Shown in pieces: positions 1 through 7,592 of a stretch of 64,000 nt of DNA. The translations under genes and the position numbers were made by a program. The notes beneath the pieces were generated by a model, which saw only the letters and a list, made by a program, of their open reading frames with translations, had not been told where the DNA came from and made no database searches. The stretch spans positions 5,766,001 to 5,830,000 of the forward strand of contig NZ_CP086322.1 in the NCBI RefSeq assembly GCF_023277745.1. Direction: 5' to 3'. Position 1 is the stretch's first letter. The number at the start of each line of letters is the position of its first letter. Source of the DNA: Streptomyces halobius (lineage in GTDB: Bacteria > Actinomycetota > Actinomycetes > Streptomycetales > Streptomycetaceae).

Positions 1-105
1 GCCGTGCCGAGACCCGGGGGCCTGACGTGGGGTGAGGGTCAAGCGGGGTGGTGGGGCCAGGGCGAAGGGGCGGCCCGCCGGTGATGACGGCCTCCCCTGC
101 CCGTT

Positions 106-498
106 TCACCCCTGCGGATACCGGTCCTGCAGTACCGAGTTGACCAGGGCCTGGACATCCTCGCGATCCAGGCCCTCGGCCTGGGCCCGTGCCATCCAGG
201 AACGCAGTTCCTCGCGCAGCAGGGCGTCCGCCGCCGACTTGGGGCGGGCGAGCGTACGGCTGACGAAGGTGCCGAGGCCGGGCCGTGGTTCGACCAGGCC
301 CTCGCGTTCCAGTTCGCGGTACGCCTTCAGCGTCGTATTCGGGTTGACCTTGGTCGTGGCGGCGACCTGCGCGGCCGTCGGCAGACGGTCGCCCTCCACC
401 AGGATGCCCAGCCGCAGGGCCTGCTGGACCTGTTGGACTATCTGGAGGTAGGTGGCAACGCCGCTGCGGCGGTCGATGCGGAATTCGACGATGCTCAC
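106..498 (-). CDS. GntR-family regulator, YtrA subfamily
   Basis: A 130-aa DNA-binding regulator. An N-terminal winged helix-turn-helix of about 70 residues (YLQIVQQVQQALRLG, then DRLPTAAQVAATTKVNPNTT and the wing GLVEPRPGLGTFVS) is followed by a short helical tail of about 50 residues, the size typical of the YtrA subfamily, which usually controls adjacent ABC transporter genes. The GTG at 498 gives the family's usual N-terminus. The frame stays open upstream to an ATG at 843, so a longer product is possible. Any target operon would lie to the left, outside the window. The subfamily call is from size and motif; targets are unknown. Confidence 0.85.
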   Translation of the reverse strand: MSIVEFRIDRRSGVATYLQIVQQVQQALRLGILVEGDRLPTAAQVAATTKVNPNTTLKAYRELEREGLVEPRPGLGTFVSRTLARPKSAADALLREELRSWMARAQAEGLDREDVQALVNSVLQDRYPQG

Positions 499-875
499 CG
501 CCTCTCTGCTGTTCGTGTGTTGAGGGCTGTCAGGGTTGCCAGTGCTGTCAGGGTTGATAGCGCGGTTATTGCCGCTGTTACGGCTCTTGCTGCCAGCAGC
601 GCTGTCGGCACGGGCGCCACGGCCTGTGCGTTCCCCGACGTACTGGGTCATCCGGTTGACGATGCCCAGTTTCTCCCGGCAGGCGTCGATGTCGCGGCTG
701 TTGCCGGTGGCGCAGGCGCCGTAGCCGAAGAGCCTGCCGTCCGCGGTCGCCACCCAGTCGTCGACCCGGACGGCGCCGGGCGGCAGACGGGGCCCCTCCC
801 CGTCGTAGGGGTATGTCGTGGAGCGCGGCCCTCGATCGCCCATGGGCTCGGGGCGCGCACCGAATCCCTCCTTTA

Positions 876-889
876 ACTAGTTGGTTAGT
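876..889. promoter_or_regulatory. candidate operator/promoter zone upstream of GntR gene
   Basis: An AT-richer patch holds the inverted repeat ACTA-N6-TAGT. It lies just upstream of a good ribosome-binding sequence for leftward translation (complement of 866-874, AAAGGAGGG). Short inverted repeats of this kind are common operators for GntR proteins, and autoregulation would fit the position. Inferred from pattern only. Confidence 0.3.
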
Positions 890-972
890 GGAATGAGTAT
901 GGGAAGCGGCCCGGAGGGCTGTCAAACCAGCGGGGGAGGGGCGCGGAAGGCGGTGCGCGAGAGCCCGGTCGG

Positions 973-1491
973 CTAACCGTTCACCAGGGACTTCGCCATA
1001 CACCGGCTCGACTCATACGTCCGGTAGAGCCCGAACTTCTCCGCCTTCTGCAGCATCCGGTAGCCACTGGAGGCATACAGCTCGATCGCCTCCGGCTGCA
1101 TGGTGCCGGTCTCCAGCACCATGCGGGTACGGCCCGCGGCCCGCGCGTCCGCTTCGAGGGCGGCCAGGATCCGGCGGGCCAGCCCCCGCCCCCGGGCCTC
1201 CGGGAGTACGAACATCCGCTTGATCTCGGCGTCGCCGACCGCGTACCCCTCGGCGGCGTCCTCGATCCGCCGCCAGCCGCCGGTGGCCAGCGGACGCCCG
1301 TGCTCGTACGCCATCAGGTACGCGCCGTTGGGCGGCACGAACATCTCCGGGTCCAGCGGCGTCATATCGCCGTCGCCGTAGCGCCGGGCGTACTCCTGCT
1401 GCACGAGTTCATCGAGCTTGACCGCGTCGGGGTGGTCATAGCGGACGGGGCGTATGCGGACGGCGCGTGTGCGGGCAGGGCGTATCTCCAT
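973..1491 (-). CDS. GNAT-family N-acetyltransferase
   Basis: About 172 aa from the ATG at 1491. The acetyl-CoA binding motif A is clear: IKRMFVLPEARGRGLARRIL has the R/Q-x-x-G-x-G/A signature. It is followed by a typical beta5-alpha4 segment (LETGTMQPEAIELYASSGYR) in which the late-GNAT YxxxGF-like motif is YASSGYR. It should transfer an acetyl group from acetyl-CoA to an amine; the substrate cannot be read from the sequence. An in-frame start at 1566 would add 25 arginine/histidine-rich residues and is less likely. It is divergent from xthA with about 145 bp between them. Confidence 0.88.
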   Translation of the reverse strand: MEIRPARTRAVRIRPVRYDHPDAVKLDELVQQEYARRYGDGDMTPLDPEMFVPPNGAYLMAYEHGRPLATGGWRRIEDAAEGYAVGDAEIKRMFVLPEARGRGLARRILAALEADARAAGRTRMVLETGTMQPEAIELYASSGYRMLQKAEKFGLYRTYESSRCMAKSLVNG

Positions 1492-1637
1492 TCCGGGAAT
1501 CGTACGGGTGTCCGGGTGGGTGGCGTGGCGGGTTCGCGGGGTCGGTATCGTGCCCCGGATGCTCACCGTGACCTCTGTCGATGTGTGGGACAGCCTCGTG
1601 CCGCTTGTGAATCCGATGTGAATCTGAGGAGCATGTT

Positions 1638-2342
1638 TTGCTCACCGTGACCTCTGTGAATGTCAACGGGCTACGTGCTGCCGCCAAGAAGGGCTATGTG
1701 CCGTGGCTGGCGGCGACCGCTGCCGACGTGCTGTGTCTGCAGGAGGTGCGGGCCGAGGCCGCGCAGCTGCCGGCGGAGGTGCGGGAGCCCGCCGGCTGGC
1801 ACACCGTGCACGTCCCGGCGGCCGCCAAGGGGCGGGCCGGTGTCTCGCTCTGCACACGGCGCGAGCCGGAGCGGGTCCGGGTGGGCTTCGGCTCGGCGGA
1901 ATTCGACGGGAGCGGGCGGTATGTCGAGGCCGACCTGCCGGGCGTGACCGTCGCCAGCCTCTACCTCCCGTCCGGCGAGGTCGGCACCCAACGGCAGGAC
2001 GAGAAGGAACGGTTCCTGGCGGAGTTTCTGCCGTACCTCGTCGACCTGCGGAAACGGGCGGAGGCGGACGGGCGTGAGGTGCTGGTGTGCGGCGACTGGA
2101 ACATCGCGCACCAGGAGGCCGACCTGAGGAACTGGAAGGCCAACCAGAAGAAGTCCGGCTTCCTCCCGGAGGAGCGCGCCTGGCTGACCGATGTCCTCGA
2201 CGAGAACCGGGGCGGCTACGTCGATGTCGTCCGAGCGCTGCACCCGGACGTCGAGGGGCCGTACTCGTGGTGGTCGTATCGGGGGCGGGCCTTCGACAAT
2301 GACGCTGGGTGGCCGGTAGAAACAGATTACAGTACGGGTTGA
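1638..2342 (+). pseudogene. xthA: exodeoxyribonuclease III, 5' part, split by prophage
   Basis: AP endonuclease/3'-5' exonuclease of base excision repair. TTG start at 1638 with RBS GAGGAGC ten bases earlier. The metal-binding Glu (CLQEVRAEA) and the Asp/Asn pair (CGDWNIAH) are present. True coding sequence stops at the att core (2313); the frame then runs through phage DNA for nine codons (PVETDYSTG) to a TGA. The lost C-terminus, found at 45024-45158, holds the R-I-D segment and the catalytic S-D-H. Joined, the halves give 268 codons, almost exactly the E. coli enzyme length. The truncated 234-aa product should be inactive. Confidence 0.95.
2291..2337. other. attL (prophage left attachment site), core GGGTGGC 2307-2313
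   Basis: The chromosome/phage junction. Left of the core is xthA sequence encoding DNDAGW; right of it is phage sequence with the arm GAAACAG (2319-2325) and AGTAC (2331-2335). These arms are inverted copies of CTGTTTC and GTACT beside attR. Core GGGTGGC is the only stretch identical in attL and attR, as expected for a serine integrase with a very short overlap. The integrase start is 48 bp downstream, so attP sits in the integrase leader. Confidence 0.9.
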
Positions 2343-2360
2343 TTCAGAGAGGTAAGACCC

Positions 2361-4115
2361 GTGCTTGACGTGCAAGACCCCCAGACCATGGTCTACCCGA
2401 GCCATCAACTTCGGGCCCTGTCGGGCATCCGACTGTCCGTGAAGACGGACGAGACCACCAGCCCCATGCGCCAGCGAGCGGCCAACACCGGGGAAGCAGC
2501 CAGGCGGGGCGCCGTCATCATCGGGGAAGCGGAAGACCTAGACGTTTCCGCAACCAAGACGAACCCGTTCGAGCGGCCGGAGCTGGGCGCGTGGCTCAAG
2601 CGCCCGGACGCGTTCGACATGATCATTTGGTGGCGCATGGACCGGGCCGTCCGGTCCATGGCCGACATGGCTGCCTTGGGACAGTGGGCCAAGGAACACG
2701 GCAAGCTCCTGGTGTTCGCGGAAGGGCCCGGCGGTGCCCCGCTGGAACTGGACATGCGGCACTCGTCGCCGGTGTCTGAGCTGATCATGATGCTTCTTGC
2801 GTTCGCGGCGCAGATGGAAGCGGCAGCCATCCGGGAGCGCGTCACCGGCGCGATGGCGGCACTGAGGGCCCAGGGTCGGTACTCCGGCGGCCTGATCCCG
2901 TTCGGATACAAGAAGATCCCGAACCCGGATGGGGAAGGCTGGAAGCTGGGCCCTGACATGGACGCGGTGGCCATCCTGGAGCGCATCATCCGGGACGTGC
3001 TGGACGGTAAGAGCCTCCAGTCCATAGCCATGGAGCTGAACGGGGATGAGGTTCTGGCCCCGCGCGACTACCAAGCAAAGCTCCTGGGTCGGCCCACGGG
3101 CGGGAAGCGCCACGGGCGAATAATCGAGCGGTTCAAGTGGACGGCCGGCACACTTTCCAAGGTACTCCGCACCAAGACCCTCATGGGGCACAAGACGCAC
3201 AAGGGGAAGACCGTCCGGGACAAGGACGGTAAGCCCATCTTGATCGGGGAACCGGTTCTGGAGCGCGACGAATTCGAAGGTCTCCAGGTCACGTTGGACT
3301 CCCGTACGCCGCACAGGGAGCGGCGGCGCAAGGACACGCGTTCGCTGCTGCTGGCCGTGGCGCATTGCGAGGGGTGCGGGACGCGTATGTACAAGGCTCC
3401 CCGTGCTGGATCGCCGGACGGGGATTACAACTGCCGGGCCATGGCCGCTGGCGTCAAGTGCCCGTCCTCGGCAGGTGTCCGTGCGGACTGGCTGGAGGCG
3501 TATGCGGAACGGGAGTTCCTGGACTTGGGGGGGTCGGCTCGGATGACGCGGACCATTGAGCACAAGGGGTACGACCCCGGCCCGGAGCTGCGTGAAGTCG
3601 AACAGGAACTCCGGGCCTTGTACGCGGACAAGGACGCGCGGAAATCCAAGATGGGCCGGATGATCTGGCAAGAGGAAGTAGACGCCTTGGAGCGCCGGGC
3701 GAGCGCCTTGGAGGCCACGCCGAAGGTGGAGGCCCGTACAGAGATCATCGAGACCGGGGAGACGTTCGCCCAGCACTGGCGGGCCCTGGAGCCGGTCAAG
3801 CCCATGTCCAAGGTGTACCCGGACAAGGAGCTGGAGGCTCCGCCGGTCGTGCCGGAGGACATGGACGAGACCGACGTGACGACCTGGGAGAACTTCCAGG
3901 CGGATTGCCGGGGCTGGGAGACATACCAGCAGGCGCTTACGGAGGCCATCGCGGAGCGTCGCCGGATGCTCGTGGAGGCGGGGGCGCGTGTGTACGTCTC
4001 CAAGGGCATCTCCGGTGGGCGTGCCGATCGAGTCTTGGACGAGAGCCGGGTGCGGTTCGTGATCGAGCGCAGCGAACCGGAGGCGGACACGCTTCTGTAC
4101 GACGTGCAAGACTGA
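2361..4115 (+). CDS. int: large serine integrase
   Basis: 584 aa, the usual size for phage large serine recombinases. The N-terminal catalytic domain has the nucleophile in GIRLSVKTDE (Ser26) and the arginine motif WWRMDRAVRSM. A recombinase domain follows (about 170-280; GLIPFGYKK), then a zinc ribbon (CEGCG near 335, NC and KC about 20-35 residues later) and a predicted coiled coil (about 400-440; EQELRALYADKDARKSKMGR). It would cut attP and attB at the core and exchange ends without host factors. GTG start with GAGAGG eight bases upstream; the promoter must lie within or beside attP, so expression depends on integration state. Confidence 0.95.
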   Translation: MLDVQDPQTMVYPSHQLRALSGIRLSVKTDETTSPMRQRAANTGEAARRGAVIIGEAEDLDVSATKTNPFERPELGAWLKRPDAFDMIIWWRMDRAVRSMADMAALGQWAKEHGKLLVFAEGPGGAPLELDMRHSSPVSELIMMLLAFAAQMEAAAIRERVTGAMAALRAQGRYSGGLIPFGYKKIPNPDGEGWKLGPDMDAVAILERIIRDVLDGKSLQSIAMELNGDEVLAPRDYQAKLLGRPTGGKRHGRIIERFKWTAGTLSKVLRTKTLMGHKTHKGKTVRDKDGKPILIGEPVLERDEFEGLQVTLDSRTPHRERRRKDTRSLLLAVAHCEGCGTRMYKAPRAGSPDGDYNCRAMAAGVKCPSSAGVRADWLEAYAEREFLDLGGSARMTRTIEHKGYDPGPELREVEQELRALYADKDARKSKMGRMIWQEEVDALERRASALEATPKVEARTEIIETGETFAQHWRALEPVKPMSKVYPDKELEAPPVVPEDMDETDVTTWENFQADCRGWETYQQALTEAIAERRRMLVEAGARVYVSKGISGGRADRVLDESRVRFVIERSEPEADTLLYDVQD

Positions 4116-4130
4116 GAGGCACGTCACGTT

Positions 4131-4166
4131 GAGGGAGTCGGGCCCCGCCGGGGGTTCGGCTCCCTC
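4131..4166 (+). terminator. stem-loop after integrase
   Basis: GAGGGAG (4131-4137) pairs with CTCCCTC (4160-4166), with further pairing of CCCCG and GGGG inside. It begins 16 bp after the integrase stop. There is no T-run, which is usual in high-GC actinomycete terminators. Confidence 0.65.
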
Positions 4167-4202
4167 TCACGTTGAGCTAGGGCCGGCTGAGCGCAGCGTG
4201 AC
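4167..4202. promoter_or_regulatory. dyad element, copy 1 of 3
   Basis: Reads CTCACGTT, a short spacer, then a GGCC-containing GTGAGCGC-like block ending GCGTGAC. The outer TCACG and CGTGA are inverted. Closely similar layouts occur at 15693-15729 and, on the opposite strand, at 30653-30691. It lies between the integrase terminator and the tRNA. A repressor or other phage regulator site is a reasonable inference. Confidence 0.45.
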
Positions 4203-4493
4203 AGTTCGGGGGTGATGGGGGTAAGAAATGTGCCCATTGGTAGTTCTTTTTAAATGTGTCTATAGAGAAGTAGGGGCAACGGGCAGGTTTCTTGCCTCCG
4301 TTGTCTTGGGTGCCCCGTCGTGCGGAGCGGGCGGTCCTGGTGGCCTGTCACGCTCACCAGTTAATGGATATGTAGGCGGGCCCATGGCCTCACTCTCCAG
4401 CGTCTGACGTGGAGGTGAGTGCAGGTTCCTCGCCGTGGCTCCTCTTGTGCGCCCCGTTCTCTCCTCCGGGATGACGCGCGGGAGTTGAGCCCT

Positions 4494-4565
4494 GGTCCCG
4501 TAGCTCAGTGGTAGAGCGCCCGATCGTCGATCGGATGGGCGCCGGTTCGATTCCGGCCGGGACCG
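4494..4565 (+). tRNA. phage tRNA-Asp (GTC), atypical anticodon loop
   Basis: Complete cloverleaf: acceptor GGTCCCG/CGGGACC, D arm GCTC/GAGC with loop AGTGGTA, T arm GCCGG-TTCGATT-CCGGC, discriminator G and no encoded CCA. With standard numbering the anticodon is GTC (Asp); discriminator G also fits Asp. Two oddities: position 33 is C rather than the near-invariant U, and the first anticodon-stem pair (27-43) is C-A. These suggest a drifting or specialised tRNA. The rest of 4203-4493 shows no gene; it has one short AT-rich patch near 4240-4265. Confidence 0.75.
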
Positions 4566-4571
4566 CTTACG

Positions 4572-4847
4572 TCACTCGCCGATGGTCTCCACCTGGACGC
4601 CAAGATCCGCCAGGGACGCCCGGATGAACTGGGCCGTCTCGGCACTGCGGGTGAGCCGGGCCCAGCCGACGACGCGCACCGTGTCACCAGCCTTGACCGT
4701 CTCCACCAGCTCTTGCCACCCGATCCCCGGGGCGTCGGTGCTGATCCTGAAGTCAGAGAAGACGATGGCGCAGCCGGAGGCGTAGAGCGTGGCGGCCTGG
4801 TCATCGATCTGGGCGGAGTCGGTCCGCGCGTAGCCGTAGACGGTCAT
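4572..4847 (-). CDS. stand-alone resolvase/invertase N-terminal domain protein
   Basis: 91 aa that match only the catalytic domain of small serine recombinases: the start VYGYARTDS, the middle WQELVETVKAGDTVRVVGWA, RLTRSAETAQFI (the R-x-x-R region) and a final LADLGVQVETIGE. There is no DNA-binding domain. The position normally held by the catalytic Ser (YARVS) is Asp here, with a Ser one residue later, so catalysis is doubtful. It ends seven bases from the phage tRNA. It could be a remnant or a protein that pairs with and modulates the integrase; the latter is speculation. No strong RBS is visible. Confidence 0.7.
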   Translation of the reverse strand: MTVYGYARTDSAQIDDQAATLYASGCAIVFSDFRISTDAPGIGWQELVETVKAGDTVRVVGWARLTRSAETAQFIRASLADLGVQVETIGE

Positions 4848-4885
4848 ACAGGGAGCTTACGAGCCCCTTCTATCGAGGGGGTTGT

Positions 4886-5188
4886 GTGGCCTGGCATGGC
4901 AGTGAGCGGCGTTCGCGCCTACCGGCGGACTGGCCGGTCCGGCGGCTATCCGTGTTGAAGCGGGACGGTTTCCAGTGCGTGGCCATCCTGCGGGACACGG
5001 GGGCCCGGTGCGCGGCACCAGCCACGGACGTGGACCACATCGTCCCGGGTGACGATCACGACCCGGCGAACCTTCAGTCTCTGTGCCGGTGGCATCACGC
5101 GCGGAAGTCGAGCGCGGAGGGCGCGGCGGCACGGAGGAGGCGGGTGTCCAGGCAGAGGCCGGCAGATCGGCATCCTGGGGAACTGTGA
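4886..5188 (+). CDS. small HNH endonuclease
   Basis: 100 aa. The HNH core is complete: zinc Cys (FQC, ARC), the first His in VDHIVPGDDHDPANLQSLC, and the last zinc/catalytic part LCRWHHARKS. Such short HNH proteins are common in siphoviruses, where they often help the terminase cut DNA at packaging; here it is 2.4 kb upstream of the terminase genes, so this role is inferred. The GTG at 4886 gives the normal N-terminus. Its 3' end is part of a duplicated segment that recurs at 5750. Confidence 0.8.
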   Translation: MAWHGSERRSRLPADWPVRRLSVLKRDGFQCVAILRDTGARCAAPATDVDHIVPGDDHDPANLQSLCRWHHARKSSAEGAAARRRRVSRQRPADRHPGEL

Positions 5189-5409
5189 TGGCGGCGAAAT
5201 GACATGGGATGCCGGGCTTTCCCCCACCTCCGAGGGGCCAAGGTTCACGGAGGCGAGGGAAACCATGTCCACCTGCTCACATGCACATCCGTCATCTCCG
5301 TCGTCCTTTACGCAGTTTACGGGCTTGGCAAATCGGAAGCTGCCATTGTCACCCAAGTGGAGCAATGTACTGGTGCACTCGCTGGCGTTCCGGCGCGCCA
5401 ACCGTTTTG
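5150..5409 (+). repeat. direct repeat R1 (about 250 bp, imperfect)
   Basis: Starts in the last codons of the HNH gene (GGCAGAGGCCGGCAGAT) and runs to the CCAACCGTTTTG box. R2 (5750-5982) matches in ordered blocks: CTGTGATGGCGGCGAAATGA, CACGGAGGCGAGGGAA, GGAAGCTGCC, AAGTGGAGCAA, GTGCACTCGCTGGCGTTCC and CCAACCGTTTT. It has several small indels relative to R2. There is no convincing open frame beyond the HNH end. Confidence 0.8.
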
Positions 5410-5471
5410 CTAGCGCCGCAATTGAGGGCTTTTGCGCGGGTGCGCTGGTTGATGGTTTTGCGTACGAAGTA

Positions 5472-5509
5472 GGGCCTCGCCGAGCTTAGGAGGGCTGTGG
5501 GCGAGGCCC
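5472..5509. repeat. inverted repeat GGGCCTCGCC / GGCGAGGCCC
   Basis: A perfect 10-bp stem with an 18-nt loop in the non-coding stretch between R1 and R2. Probably a transcription end or RNA structure; no gene is visible in 5410-5749. Confidence 0.5.
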
Positions 5510-5664
5510 CGAGGGGGCCGAGGGAATGAACCCTGGCTGCTCAACGACCGACGCGCACGCGGGTTACTTGTCTGGCTCAGCAGGCTTCGGCGGGGTCGCC
5601 CTGCTGGGGTTCCCCTCACCTCGTCGCGGGGAGTGGCACCACCTGCAACGGCCGACCCGAACTG

Positions 5665-5742
5665 GGGGCAAGAAAGTCACCCTCTCTATAACCCCATCAT
5701 ATGCGTGTAGCAAGAAGTAAAGGGAGGGTGACTTTTTGCCCC
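5665..5742. repeat. long hairpin H1 with about 19-bp stem
   Basis: GGGGCAAGAAAGTCACCCTC (5666-5685) pairs with GAGGGTGACTTTTTGCCCC (5724-5742) with one bulge; the loop is about 38 nt and AT-rich. The layout resembles hairpin H2 at 25392-25477 (arms starting GGGGCAGAAAAGCG). The two may be the same kind of element; the role is unknown. Confidence 0.7.
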
Positions 5743-5749
5743 TCGCTGT

Positions 5750-5982
5750 GGCGGAGGCTGGCAGATGGGCATCCTGGGGGACTGTGATGGCGGCGAAATG
5801 ACTTTCCCCCACCTCCGAAAGGCCTGAGGTTCACGGAGGCGAGGGAAGCCATGCACACCTGCAATGCGCATTGATCATCCTTGACACGGTACGCGCTTGG
5901 CAAACCGGAAGCTGCCGCTGTCGTCCAAGTGGAGCAAGGTGCTGGTGCACTCGCTGGCGTTCCGTCCGCGCCAACCGTTTTG
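5750..5982 (+). repeat. direct repeat R2 (partner of R1)
   Basis: Begins with a second copy of the HNH 3' end (WRRLADGHPGGL-stop in the equivalent frame) but without the rest of the gene, then follows R1 through to the CCAACCGTTTTGG box. It suggests an old tandem HNH arrangement or a duplication later split. 5983-6064 shows nothing identifiable. Confidence 0.8.
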
Positions 5983-6064
5983 GCCCGGGGGTGCCCCCCT
6001 CTTGATCGGCTGAAAGACCGATACGTGTTAGCAGCCGTGTCTGCGTACGGGTTTTCAGGTCGTT

Positions 6065-6292
6065 GAGGGCCGGCGGCGAGCTGCACGGTATGACGCTGCT
6101 GCGCGGCTCCGCCGGATCATCCGGAAGTCAGGGCGTTGAAAGTGTGCCCGCTGTGGTTGGCACGTCCTCGCGTCGGGTATCGACGTGGATCACGTGCGGC
6201 CCCTCTCGTTGGGAGGGACCGACACGGACCGGAATGTTCAGGTGCTGTGCCGTGACTGCCACCAGCTCAAGACAGCCACGGAATCCGGGTGA
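6065..6292 (+). pseudogene. HNH endonuclease remnant with in-frame stop
   Basis: In one frame this reads RRIIRKSGR-stop-KCARCGWHVLASGIDVDHV..., then RNVQVLCRDCHQLKTATESG and a TGA at 6290. The second half is a clean zinc HNH (C-x2-C, DVDH, N, C-x2-CH). The stop is a TGA at 6137-6139, directly before KCARC, where many HNH proteins have Trp (TGG), so a single G-to-A change would explain it. No in-frame start codon is apparent upstream. Likely a decayed relative of the type that sits beside terminase genes. Confidence 0.75.
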
Positions 6293-6327
6293 GCAGTCCC
6301 CGTTCTAGATGTGGGGCGGAGGAGCGG

Positions 6328-6558
6328 TTAGTGAGCGCTGCCTGCGATGCCCGAGATGAGGGTTTGAGGGTTAATGACGTTACCTCGACCTGAATTCACG
6401 CTAGCCCCGTAGGTCACCCCGTAGTGGTTCTTTGAACGGTCGATCTCGATGGCCGCATTCATGTTGTTCAAGATCTCGTCCGCGTGAGCGACTCCAGAGA
6501 ACGGCAAAGCAGCCCCGGCGAGGGTGAGGACGGCAAGTGCACGCCTGGTGGTGTTCAT
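6328..6558 (-). CDS. small secreted protein, unknown
   Basis: 76 aa from the ATG at 6558. A good Sec signal peptide (NTTRRALAVLTLAGAALPF..., ending AHA before DEIL) is followed by a 50-residue mature part rich in Asn, Gly and Ile with no cysteine. It is not recognised; it does not match chaplins or rodlins by eye. The opposite orientation to the late genes suggests expression during lysogeny, so it may change the host surface. An in-frame ATG at 6597 is possible, but the charged N-terminus fits 6558 better. No strong RBS for either. Confidence 0.55.
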   Translation of the reverse strand: MNTTRRALAVLTLAGAALPFSGVAHADEILNNMNAAIEIDRSKNHYGVTYGASVNSGRGNVINPQTLISGIAGSAH

Positions 6559-6610
6559 GCGCTGCCAACGAGCGGCCACGGGGATGGTTACGACCATCGC
6601 ACAAACGCTG

Positions 6611-6644
6611 CCCCAGTACGGGCGTTGGGCGGCTCGTACCGGGG
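6611..6644 (-). terminator. stem-loop between 6679 gene and small secreted gene
   Basis: CCCCAGTACG pairs with CGTACCGGGG (one A-C mismatch) around the loop GGCGTTGGGCGGCT. A related sequence sits at 7053-7087, before the second paralogue's neighbour, so this stretch appears to have been duplicated with the genes. Confidence 0.5.
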
Positions 6645-6678
6645 CGGTAGGTCGTGACGTCCCCCCAACTGCGTTGGC

Positions 6679-7008
6679 CTATCCGCCTAGAGTCCCACCG
6701 GCCCCGCCGGGTTCTTCGGAAAATGCATCCGCGTTGAGATGAATGACGCCATAATCGTATGCGTGGCGCTTAGCGGCGGCTCCAGGGCTCAATGGTGGTG
6801 CAGTGGTCGCCATGTACGCCGCAACAGCGTTCCCGGCCCCGTCAACGACCGTCAGCCCTGCCGGAACGGCCGTTCCGCCGCTGGCCACGAGCTGGGGCAC
6901 ACCGTCCACGTATCGCAGGCTGAGCGTGCCCACGTCTTCGGGCTTGACCTCTTCTGCGGGGATCGTGACCGAGTCGGTTGCTTCGGGTGTTGCTGGCTCG
7001 TCAGGCAT
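6679..7008 (-). CDS. unknown protein, tandem paralogue A
   Basis: 109 aa; ATG at 7008 with AAGGGAG 12 bases upstream. The central block (EVKPEDVGTLSLRYVDGVPQ, then VASGGTAVPAGLTVVDGAGNAV) is nearly the same as in the next gene, so the two arose by duplication. The N-terminus is acidic and Thr/Pro-rich; the C-terminus ends AFSEEPGGAGGTLGG. No signal peptide or membrane segment. Family not recognised. It is leftward, back to back with the terminase operon, so it is probably lysogeny-expressed. Confidence 0.65.
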   Translation of the reverse strand: MPDEPATPEATDSVTIPAEEVKPEDVGTLSLRYVDGVPQLVASGGTAVPAGLTVVDGAGNAVAAYMATTAPPLSPGAAAKRHAYDYGVIHLNADAFSEEPGGAGGTLGG

Positions 7009-7106
7009 GGCGCTATGCACTCCCTTGGATCGGTTCTCACTGATGCTGCCTCCGCCCCGGCACGGGCGTTGGACGGCTCGCACCGGGGGCGGTGCACGCC
7101 AAGCGG

Positions 7107-7496
7107 CTATCGGGGTCGTGCCTCGTGGGCGTAGTGAACTGCCGCTTCCCTTGCTTGAACTGCTGCATGCGATACCGAGGGTGGCGGCCCCGCTGCGTAG
7201 GTCGCAACAGCGCTTCCCGACGCGTCAACAACCGTAAGGTCTGCCGGAATGCCAGTCCCGCCGCTGACGACGAGCTGGGGCACTCCGTCCACGTAGCGCA
7301 GGCTGAGTGAGCCGATGTCTTCGGGCTTGACCTCGGTTGCCGGAATCTGCTGGATCTCTTCCTCGGCGGCAGCCGTGGAGGTCTCCGTTTCGCTGGTCGC
7401 GTTGACCTGCGCGGATTTGCCGACGCCGACCGGGCCGCCGATTCCCACCCATAGGCCACGCCCCTGGGGTGCCTCGTGTGCTTGCTCGTCAGGCAT
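7107..7496 (-). CDS. unknown protein, tandem paralogue B
   Basis: 129 aa; ATG at 7496 preceded by AGGAGGAGG. It shares EVKPEDIGSLSLRYVDGVPQ and SGGTGIPADLTVVDASGSAV with the gene at 6679, but has its own N-terminus containing GGPVGVGKSAQ. That stretch is loosely P-loop-like, but the protein is too small and lacks other ATPase motifs, so it should not be read as one. Divergent from the small terminase gene (97 bp), so this gap must hold outward promoters. Confidence 0.65.
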   Translation of the reverse strand: MPDEQAHEAPQGRGLWVGIGGPVGVGKSAQVNATSETETSTAAAEEEIQQIPATEVKPEDIGSLSLRYVDGVPQLVVSGGTGIPADLTVVDASGSAVATYAAGPPPSVSHAAVQAREAAVHYAHEARPR

Positions 7497-7592
7497 GGCC
7501 CTGCCTCCTCCTGGTCGGCTCCTTGCCGACCGTGGCGAACCTCCCCATTGTGCTCCGCCCCCACACGCACGACCACCCGGAAGAAGGTGATC

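Noticed and set aside
2538..4127. Long open frame of 529 codons on the minus strand opposite the integrase
   Set aside because: Composition is Arg/His/Pro/Leu-rich and mirrors the codon bias of the plus-strand gene; no domain. A shadow of high-GC coding.
5049..5489. 146-codon frame through repeat R1
   Set aside because: Overlaps the HNH gene, crosses the repeat and is rich in Ser/Arg/Pro without any domain; R2 does not keep the frame.
7107..7496. GGPVGVGKS in paralogue B read as a P-loop ATPase
   Set aside because: The protein is 129 aa, has no Walker B or other motif, and paralogue A lacks the segment.
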